Source: Stenopsyche tienmushanensis
Lineage: Eukaryota > Arthropoda > Insecta > Trichoptera > Stenopsychidae
Reading direction: 5' to 3'
Length of the DNA: 64,000 nt
Assembly (NCBI GenBank): GCA_008973525.1
Contig: WACJ01000526.1
Coordinates: 1,302,001-1,366,000 of the forward strand
The notes beneath the pieces are model-generated. The model saw nothing but the letters and a program-made list of their open reading frames with translations, ran no database searches and was not told the DNA's origin. Shown piece by piece: positions 55,991 to 64,000 of the stretch. Numbering within the stretch: the first letter of the stretch is position 1; each line of letters begins with the position of its first letter. Position numbers and translations under genes: made by a program.

Positions 55991-57095
55991 CTGTATAGAG
56001 GCTGAAGAATCAAATATAATTATATTCTGTGACATTTAATTTTTTACCTAAAACCATATTTTGGATTTGTAATACATGAACACTATAAAGTTAGATGAAC
56101 CAAATTTTTAATATTTATGATTAATAATTCGATAAAAATACCGCCTTTGTCTATAGGTAGCAGAAATACGTGGTTACCGTAGCGAGGATATATAAGTTTC
56201 CTGTCATACTTTTTAAAAAAAGGGAACTTTATGGGAGCTATTCGTTGTTTTTCAGCATTATCATTCTTATTTACATCCGGAAAAAGGTCATGTAATCCGG
56301 TCTCGCTTAGCGCGGGTTAAGTCCTTAGATCTGCAGGGAGCAGGATCGCGTCGTTGTATAGCGGGGTCGCATATAACTTTGTACAATTAGACGGGGTTTT
56401 TTCGTCCCGTTTCAACTTTACGACCATCTTTATGAGCGTCACTTTATTACCATCTCATAAAAATTCTGTGATACAGTGGCACGCAGCTTCATTCTTCTGG
56501 CAATCTGCTTTGTTATCCGGATTCAGCAGCAGCAGTGAAACGACCAAATTAGCTAAGGTACTCGAGCGAAATTAGCAATTATACAATAAAATGATTTGTC
56601 GCTTGGCCCATAAAGCGTACTCTTTTGTCTTTCGAGAGGAACACAAATCTTAGATAAGACTCCAATACGCAAGCGAAGGTGAAATAAGTTTATAAAAGCA
56701 GATGAATTGAAATCGTGATGATGTCCTCTCTTAGGGAATACAAAATTAATTGAAGCACATGATTGGAGCTGAAAATCCAAGAAGCGCATAAGAAATAAGT
56801 TGGAAGTGCTTTCGTTCTTATTAATATATCTGAAGATCGGATTAAGTGATCACCATAGAAAATTCGTTAATAAACGAGATATTAATCGTTAATAAATATT
56901 TTAGTTGCATAGATATTTTTGTTGTAAGTTTTTGAACAATTTTTCTATAAAAAAATATAATAATTTTGTACACGCTCGTGAAATTTAACTCCTTACTGAT
57001 TTTTAGCCAACAGAAAAGTGTATATTTGAACTTTATACATCATTATTGCTAATGATGCAACAAATTATCATTCCCATGCAATAGCGTTGCTAATC
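55991..57095. other. No gene recognised; GC-richer patch at 56270-56560
   Basis: The patch has a 73-codon ATG frame (56354-56575) with CAG repeats coding serine, but no known domain. Otherwise AT-rich. Confidence 0.25.
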
Positions 57096-57400
57096 TGTGT
57101 AGATTTAATTCACCAGATTAACAGCGACATCTTCCGACTCTTTTAAGGCGCAATGTATCAATTTAACAGCGCCATCTTTAATGGAGTTGAGGACACATTG
57201 CGTTTGAAGGAACGACATCAATTGCTTCTTGGGTGTGCACCATTGCTACAGGAGTCGTCAGATGGCCTTGACTGCGGGAGGACGTCCTTCTCGCGGCCAG
57301 ATCTCTTTCTTGCGTTTAATAAAGAATTGTTTCTGTTCGACGCCCGTCTATCCCCATCCATCTGTCCGGCTAGATAACGGCCCGAAATCAGAACGAGCCA
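57096..57400 (+). repeat. LTR- or retroposon-like repeat, copy 2
   Basis: Begins TGTGTAGATTTAATTC and contains CCAGATTAACAGCGACATCT, GAAGGAACGACATCAATTGC, GACTGCGGGAGGACGTCCTT and AATAAA at about 57319. It matches the reverse complement of 17341-17590. Beyond AATAAA it continues into a C-rich stretch (GTCTATCCCCATCCATCTGT) absent from the other copy. TG start and internal AATAAA suggest a solo LTR. Confidence 0.62.
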
Positions 57401-57513
57401 CAATTTAAGGCAAAGCTTATCAATAAATGCCATGATCTTAATTTTGATCAATTAAAATGTGCGTCAAGAAAGATACGATTGAATATTTATTCGCATTTTA
57501 TATGAAATATTTC

Positions 57514-57873
57514 TTAAAAGTTAAATAAATAATGATATATTATAATGATTATCTGAATATGTGGACAACATTTTGAACTCATCCGAAGACCCTTATTTTC
57601 TTTCTCGTTAAAATGGATCGACGTTTGACCTTTCGGCTTTTTTCTATATTTTAATGAGGGGTCGTAATTTTCTTCCAGCGTGTATTTTTCTTCCGCCATC
57701 CGTATACTTTCAAGATCATCTATCTGCATTTGGCCAACTTTCCAAATAAGGGTCCCGATTGATGTAAGTCCTAAACAAATAAGGAGTTTAATATTGAGTT
57801 TTACTTCTAGACTTGGATGTTTATATATAATAGTTGTCCTTTGCGAAGGTCTTGCGAGCAAACATAGTGACAA
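57514..57873 (-). CDS. Unidentified open frame, possible small membrane protein exon
   Basis: A 119-codon frame on the minus strand without ATG at its start (TTG). The central part looks protein-like: a single predicted membrane segment (LNIKLLICLGLTSIGTLIW), then a charged stretch (DDLESIRMAEEKYTLEENYD, PSLKYRKKPKG). The C-terminal end turns into low-complexity Ile-rich sequence, so a real exon would stop earlier. An upstream ATG (about 57864) is in another frame. No family recognised. It could be an exon of a split gene, a retro-pseudogene or chance. Confidence 0.3.
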   Translation of the reverse strand: MSLCLLARPSQRTTIIYKHPSLEVKLNIKLLICLGLTSIGTLIWKVGQMQIDDLESIRMAEEKYTLEENYDPSLKYRKKPKGQTSIHFNEKENKGLRMSSKCCPHIQIIIIIYHYLFNF

Positions 57874-59948
57874 TAGTCATATTTAACAATAACACTTGTA
57901 AACGTTGCTCGTTTTAGACTTTAAGTACACACGCTTGCGTATAAACGAAAGAACGGACAAATAAGAACTTATTAAAACTTTCAGCTTAAACATTTTGAAT
58001 AAATAATTACAGAATGAAATCTGTTTGTATAACTACAACAAAGGATCTCAATTAATTCAAAATTATGTCAAGAAATATTCGAATGTATAATACATATTAT
58101 TTATGAGCGGTATAAATTTGTGAAATAACATGAAAATAATGCTTTATGCCAAAGGCATAAAGCATTATTTTTATATTTTTGGTTTTGAAGGTCGAAATAT
58201 ATTAGGGAAAATGAGGAATAGAGTTTTCGTCAAATATTTGTATAAAAATTGTGATTTTATGTAATATAACAAGAATTAAAAATATGTTTAATTTCATCAC
58301 AAAAGCATAAAAATGTGATAATTGGAAGTTGTCATAGTCGACTGAATATGGACGTTGTGATGAAACTGCTGAATTTAATTCATGGAGCTTATATATGAAA
58401 ATTTTGCAGTAACAGAATATGAACTTTCATGATGAAACATGACCAAATTTCAATCGATCAAATTTGTGCGTTTCGTGCCAATATTTCTGTTTGCCAATAA
58501 ACTGCCGTGGTCATTTCAATTTGCTCGATTGATTAAAAATGGTTATTTCCCTCTACAACCCGATATTTGCTATTTTGTGCATTTAAAATTATCATAAACT
58601 AAATAAATTTTGTCTCCTGCTATATAATTTTATATCTTTCTGATAAATAATTGCATGTATTCATCACTTGCTCTTTGTTAATAAATTGGTCTGTTGTTGA
58701 ATCAGTTTTATACGATTCTTATGTACTATTTTATAAAATTTAAAGTTTTTGTTGTAATTCTGCGATAGTTTATCATGGGTTTGATTCAGCTAGTGATTTG
58801 AGTAGACTGTTGTCTAATTTCGATGTTCGTCTCAATTTTTTTGTATGGTTTTATCTTTGAAATCTATTGGGTATTAACTTTTTTCTATTAAAACCGATAA
58901 TCATCTCGGAATCTTCAATTACCTTATTATCAGAATCTGTTTTTAATGTAAAAATGTTTTAGAAAAATTAATTACTTTTAAGTTCGTTTAGTAATCTGAC
59001 TCATCAGTGTAATATCAGGTGATCAATGCAAATTAATAGATTAAGGGATATAATACTTATGATCTTTTTATCTTATTTTTAGCAATGTGATACAAGAGGT
59101 GTGTCATCAGACAGAAACTATTGGCTGAGGCATGGCACACGTTCTGATCGGCTAATGAATACTATATCCGACGTATGGCACATATGTTATATCATATGCC
59201 ATTTTATTGTTAATTTTTGATATAAAACATTTTTACGATTTATGGAAAAACTATTTTTATATAAATATTAGTTTATTTCTTATGATTATCTAATATAAAC
59301 CAACAGGGACATTCTAAAATGAAATTATTAAAATAGCAATGATCGATATTTGTTAATTTGTACATGTCAATGAGATGGAAGCTTCGGCGTGGGTATAACA
59401 GCGTCTGGAATCGACAAATAAGCCATTTAATTAATGTAAATTAAAGGCTTTTGAGTATGTAGATTTTTTGGCTATATTCAGCAAATGTTCAATTATAGCA
59501 GCACGTTATTAAACTAATTAATACGAAACAACAATCCTATAAATTCATTACGTTGCTAATTATCGTCGGCTCATATTAAATTTATTCATCATAATATTTC
59601 CCTCGGCTTTCAGGGCTTAAAGGCTTTCACTTTGGATTAACTATAAACTTAATACATAATGGCATTTTTTAACACTCGAAAATACATTTTTTTCCTTGCA
59701 TAAAGCTCGCTTTGTGCATCGCACCTATCAAACACAATTGCATAAAAATATCATTGATAATGAAGTATATGTTAATAATCATATTGAAATTATGATTTTT
59801 GAGGATTTACAGTACTTATATTGACGGAAATGAGCAAATTGCAATTCATAATATCAGCAGTCCGAAAATCGGACCGATTGTATATACAATCTTTGTGGGC
59901 ACTCCGTCCTCTTTTAGGGCGTTAAGCGGCATTTTCTATGATCTATAC
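57874..59948. other. AT-rich single-copy block, no gene seen
   Basis: 59420-59650 is rich in homeodomain-type cores (TTTAATTAATGTAAATTAA, AAACTAATTAATACG, GCTAATTATCG) and could be an enhancer. Otherwise nothing apart from the hairpin at 58133. Confidence 0.25.
58133..58171. repeat. Perfect 18-bp hairpin with 3-nt loop
   Basis: AAAATAATGCTTTATGCC (58133-58150), loop AAA, exact reverse complement at 58154-58171. A tight stem-loop in otherwise unremarkable DNA. Function unknown. Confidence 0.85.
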
Positions 59949-60351
59949 CATAGGTTCCCAAACTTTTTTGGGTCGTAGACCCCGTGCCATGTTTTTCGGT
60001 TTTGGGTTGACCCCCTACTTACCTGATATTGATTTTTTGAAAATTTAATTCGTGCACCGTCACGAGCTAAATTATTAACGTCATTAAAAAAAACAAACAT
60101 CATAGTCGACAGCATCGTCTGCCGAATGTAGTATTCCGTCAACCAACCCTGTCTAAAAAATATATATCTTTATATTATAAAATAATATGATGTAAGTAAA
60201 TAAGTACTATCAGTGTATGTGTTGAGATCCACTATCGTGGACCCCCATTTTCGTTTCATGGACCCCAAATTTTTTTTTTTCGCTGACGTAGACCCCTTGT
60301 AGGTTGTCATAGACCCCTGGGGGTCGATATAGACCACTTTGGGAATCACTG
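59949..60351. mobile_element. hAT-type MITE with near-perfect 8-bp duplication
   Basis: Left end CATAGGTTCCCAAACTTTTT, right end in reverse complement CAGTGATTCCCAAAGTGGTC. Flanks ATCTATAC (59941-59948) and ATCTATAT (60352-60359) agree at 7 of 8. Both arms contain repeated GTAGACCCC/ATAGACCCC words. 403 bp; the 68-codon minus frame inside is not a transposase. Confidence 0.85.
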
Positions 60352-60401
60352 ATCTATATGATCACGGATTCCGTGACACGGAAGCAACGTAGCGTCTAGA
60401 T

Positions 60402-60606
60402 CAGTGCTTCCTAACCTTTTCAGTATTGTTACCCCTATGACCTATCAGGGAAACTGATTTTACCCCTCTTTAAAATTTGTGTTCAGCCACATGGCGCTGA
60501 TCTGCCATTTTATTATCTACATACCAAAAATTACCAGCATGATTACCCCCGCAGAGCACCTGTTTTACCCCTGCAGGGGTAATTCCCCCTAGGTTAGGAA
60601 TCACTG
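60402..60606. mobile_element. hAT-type MITE with perfect 8-bp duplication
   Basis: Left end CAGTGCTTCCTAACCTTTTC, right end in reverse complement CAGTGATTCCTAACCTAGGG. GTCTAGAT at 60394-60401 and 60607-60614 is an exact duplication. 205 bp, repeated TTACCCCT words, non-coding. Its tip resembles that of the BED-type hAT at 25668 (CAGCGGTTCCTAACCTGG), so that family may have mobilised it. Confidence 0.92.
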
Positions 60607-60848
60607 GTCTAGATACTTGGACTATGTTTGTATACTATTTTAAAACATACATTATAATATTATTTAATATATTACATTTATAATAGTATTAGATTTATAT
60701 ATCTAATAGATTTCTGTGGTGAGGGGGAGGGGCGGAAGTTAGATCTTTGCCACAGACGCTTCATACCCTTTTTACGACTGATGATACATGACAAAAAAGT
60801 GTTTATTTCAATAAATCAGCTATTGTTGGTCGAATGCAAAACAATTAA

Positions 60849-61229
60849 CTTTTTGTGGAGTACAATCGCGTATTTGCGATCGAATTTCAGTGATTTAGAA
60901 AAAGCATTTTTGCATTTAAGTTCGGAGATTGTGAATAGGAGACAGAGACGGCGATTGTATGGATAGAAAATCCAAATTTATCGACTAATAATGATAACCC
61001 AAATTAATCGATTTCAAGTGTATTGTTTGTGTTTACGCGAAGAAATGAACGAATATTGTGCGCCATCAACAGTGTTTATTTATTTATGTACACGATTTTT
61101 ACACGCTGCGCGGTCCTGACAGATAAGTAGATTTTTAGGGACAATAAGTGGCGGACATACAAGTATAGCATCTACGTTTCTACGTACATCTATGTAAGTC
61201 ATCTTAAAATTAGCTCACTACTCAAAGCG
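60849..61229 (-). mobile_element. piggyBac-like MITE, complete copy
   Basis: TTAA at 60845-60848 and 61230-61233; ends CTTTTTGTGGAGTAC and CTACTCAAAGCG. Internal words are collinear with 23499-23864 (GCGTATTTGCGATCGAATTT, GAGACAGAGACG, TTTACGCGAAGAAATGAACG, CGCTGCGCGGTCCTGACAGA). 381 bp, no protein. A 61-codon frame across its left end is incidental. Confidence 0.8.
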
Positions 61230-61233
61230 TTAA

Positions 61234-62654
61234 TAATGGACTAATGTTGGTTTTTGAGAAATAAATAAATCCGAGGGCATTAAAACAAAGGACCGTTCTC
61301 TATAATAAAAGACGTATGTTCACCGTAATTATACCCCAAAACGTTTTTAATATTTAACCGCTAAGATAACAACGTTTTCCGATCTCAGAGCTTCTGCAGT
61401 TTTACAATTTTTGGTCGTCCCATTTCATGAATTATTTATTTAAATGTTTCTGAAGCTAGGGGATGCTTTTTAAATTCAAACTAAAGGATCTAAATTTATG
61501 AACATCTATAAATTTTTCACTATAAGAATATCTTTTTAATGATGTAATAATGTGAAGATAATCAGATCCGATTGTTAGTTATAATACAATATATTTTCAT
61601 TTAATAAGTTATTTTGTAATTAAGTCAAATTATTCTAATTAAGTCCAGTATTATTGTAGTGTTTTGTCTTTGAATCATATATTACTTATACACTGATTAG
61701 CTTTTGATGAAATAATATACAGTTTCGTATTATTTCACGTTAGTTTCATTATTGAGAACACGAGATATTGGATATTTTAATGATGACTCGTTAGCTCTCC
61801 AATAAAAATAATGAGAGTAGACAGGATATAGTTCTGACGTATCGTTTCTGCAGATTTCCAAGAGTGTATTCGATATGTTGATATATTGTTCGTCCAAGTA
61901 CATTAAACATGATTGATCGCGACCTAATTCGATGAATTATTTATAAGAAGATTTTCGGTTTGAACTTGATGTTCATCAATCATTTTCAACACTAACACAA
62001 AATAAATAAAAACGGATATTTTTATTATGTGGACGTTGGGCTTGACGTCCTTTTTCCGAAAGCTTTATGCCCGCGTCCAGAATTGATTTGCTTAATACTT
62101 TCCATGAAAGTGGAAACTTTTGCGCGACCATTTATGCTGTAAGATGTTTTAGCGAGTATTGAAGAAGCAATATTGTTTGAGGCTGTGAGATCGATTCAAG
62201 TTTGGTAGACCTGAAGGCGGTGGTAATTCACAAGCTTTCACGCTAAAATGTCGAATAAAGCAAAGCCATCGGTTCCATTAACTCGTCTTGTCGGAGGAGA
62301 CAACCTTAAACTTTAATCAACAGATGCAAACAATTTATATCTGGCATGAACAGCAATAGTTAAAACATGCTATCATTTATAAATTTTATAACAGAAGTTC
62401 AAATAGTATTTTACACATGATTCATGATTCATTTGAGATTTTTCTATGAAAAAAATATCAGAAATAGGTTAATTTAGTAAGAGTAAAGACGTTCGAAATC
62501 TTATTTATAATAGTATTATAATCATTATTTACCCAATAAATCATCTCAATACGAAATATATTGTTTAAAAATTAAGGTAAAATCTAGTTCGAGATTTTTT
62601 TTTGTTGATCAATTCTTTGTATTCATGAAACAGCTAGAAATTCAATTAAAATGT
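61234..62654. other. No gene recognised; GC-richer patch at 62030-62310
   Basis: AT-rich with one more complex patch that has no repeat partner or coding motif; possible conserved non-coding DNA. Confidence 0.25.
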
Positions 62655-62766
62655 GTGAAAACAATAAAACAGATCGTAAATGTAATATTTGAAATCGTGT
62701 GAATAAATAGCGTATTGAAAATAAGAGCGCTGCTCGCAACGTTTGCGAGCAAACTCATAAAAGGGT
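62655..62766 (+). repeat. Dispersed repeat shared with 34825-34970, ending at TTAA
   Basis: GATCGTAAATGTAATATTTG, GTGAATAAAT and GTATTGAAAATAAGAGCGCT match 34838-34925. The end AAAAGGG-TTAA has the piggyBac-type GGG/TTAA form. Left boundary undefined. Confidence 0.42.
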
Positions 62767-62770
62767 TAAG

Positions 62771-63784
62771 ATTTAAACACAAAATTTATCGGTAGGTCCA
62801 TTTTTGGTGTATCATGAGGTAACAAAGTTTTTAGCAAGAAGTTCATGGATTGAGTCATGTTGGTGGCAATAATGACAAGATCATATATTGAATTCTATAT
62901 GTCGAAGAAAGGATTAGGCGAAATGTTTAAGTATTAATATAATAAGCTATGTAAAGTAATAGGCACGAATTAATAGCATTGCTCCAATTGTACTTCAATA
63001 GGATACAAGTAAAAGAAAAACGAAGAAAAATTGAGGCTCAATTTCAAAATTGTATGGCTGTTTAGTCTCTTCGGATTAAATAGAAAACTTTTACGGGGTT
63101 TTTAATTTATGTTAATGTATTTAGAAACTTCTCATGACAAATAATTCGCTTAAGGTCACTGTGCAAATTCTCTCGGGCGGAATAAAAATGAATTAGCGTC
63201 GTTCCCTAGATAGAGCGCGAATCTAGACAATCTCAAAAAAAGTTGATGTTGCTCTAGTGGACCATTTAAGATCTTAAAAGATGCAACTGAATATGCAAGT
63301 TTTTGCGAAAGAGGGAGTTTTTGTGAAAGAGGATGGAGAGAAGAGGTGTCAAACTTTGTTCAACAAAGTAATGGGTGCTCTCACTGGATATGGAGAACAA
63401 TAAAGATAAGTCTGAGAGAATCTGTCGCGGGTTATACTTTTAAAAAATGGGTTGAAACATTTGTTAAGTGAACAAATGCTGATAAATGGCATAATATTTA
63501 ATTGTAAAATTATAGCTTCGATGATGTTGTTCATCATCTTTTTAACCGAAAGCCTGATGCCGTTGCAAAGTCGTAGTGGGTTTATATTTTGGAGAAAAAT
63601 GATAGTCTTTCAGTCTTCGCGCGCGCGTTTGTTGCTTGCTTATAATTGTAATTATTGCTGTAAATTCAGGTAATCATAAGCGCTCCTGAATTACTTTATT
63701 CAAAGCTTTAGTGTTTTTTGAAGTGACTTTGAGTAATTGCTTTTATGGGACATTTTAACATGGTTTTTCATGGCTTTTATATAT
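62771..63784. other. No gene recognised
   Basis: AT-rich. Frames at 63349-63537 (minus) and 63452-63673 (plus) overlap and lack motifs. Confidence 0.25.
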
Positions 63785-63880
63785 GTTTTTAAAAATGTGG
63801 TCGCCAGCCACACCTCTTATAGGATTTTAATCCAAGGTAATTGAGTTATGATTCCAACCGCTTAACCGCGAGACTATTGA
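63785..63880 (-). repeat. tRNA-derived SINE-like fragment, copy 2
   Basis: The reverse complement has AGTCTCGCGGTTAAGCGGTT (A-box-like), CTTGGATTAAAATCC (B-box-like, decayed) and GTGTGGCTGGCGACCACA, in the same order as 36240-36345. A related GTGGCTAAGCAACCACA word also occurs in reverse at about 11045. No complete tRNA fold. Confidence 0.45.
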
Positions 63881-64000
63881 TTGAAGGTTTAGTATTTACT
63901 TTTTTATTATTATATTATTATTTTGAGCCAATCTGGATTTAAAATTGATTGTTTATAATGAGATTTCAAACCACTATATGCTTGGAATTTTTAATCATAT

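Overview
The window reads as a piece of an arthropod, probably insect, nuclear genome. It is strongly AT-rich, its longest open frames are transposase remnants, and it carries a typical insect transposon mixture: mariner, hAT, piggyBac, pogo/Tigger, PIF/Harbinger, an RTE/CR1-like LINE, Penelope, and SINE- and LTR-like repeats. No operon, bacterial-type gene, rRNA, intact tRNA gene or CRISPR array is visible. No intact host gene could be supported, so the window is probably intergenic or a very large intron. The insect order cannot be fixed from the sequence.

Layout. 1-3.4 kb: the end of a mariner-family element, a broken LINE reverse transcriptase with an AAGT-repeat tail, a piggyBac cysteine-rich tail, a piggyBac-like MITE end and an unclassified repeat (family R). 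4.6-7.6 kb: a near-full-length dead mariner and a deleted second mariner with TIRs and TA target sites, then a 27-bp perfect hairpin. 8-9.4 kb: piggyBac-like MITEs. 10.6-11.4 kb: family R. 13.4-17.9 kb: mariner pieces including a compact deletion derivative, a hAT element with a perfect 8-bp target duplication, an LTR-like repeat and a MITE. 21-25.7 kb: mariner, MITE, mariner and a BED-finger hAT remnant. 30-37.5 kb: repeat family C, family R, mariner, SINE-like and mariner. 38.7-43.6 kb: several hAT MITEs, a perfect 26-bp hairpin and a TA-flanked MITE. 43.7-49.3 kb: three pogo/Tigger remnants, one carrying a nested Harbinger MITE. 50.3-54 kb: convergent mariner fragments, family C, and a Penelope fragment split by a second copy of the 16-kb hAT. 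55.8-61.2 kb: mariner tail, LTR-like repeat, one unexplained ORF, two adjacent hAT MITEs and a piggyBac-like MITE. The right edge has a second SINE-like piece.

Nothing here forms a working pathway. The story is one of layered transposon insertion, internal deletion and decay. Target duplications and nesting give a relative order of events: Tigger before Harbinger MITE, and Penelope before hAT. The remaining blocks are largely single-copy AT-rich DNA without recognisable genes. A few GC-richer or homeodomain-motif-rich patches in them might be regulatory. Frame and homology statements come from reading translations by eye; no alignment or database search was run.
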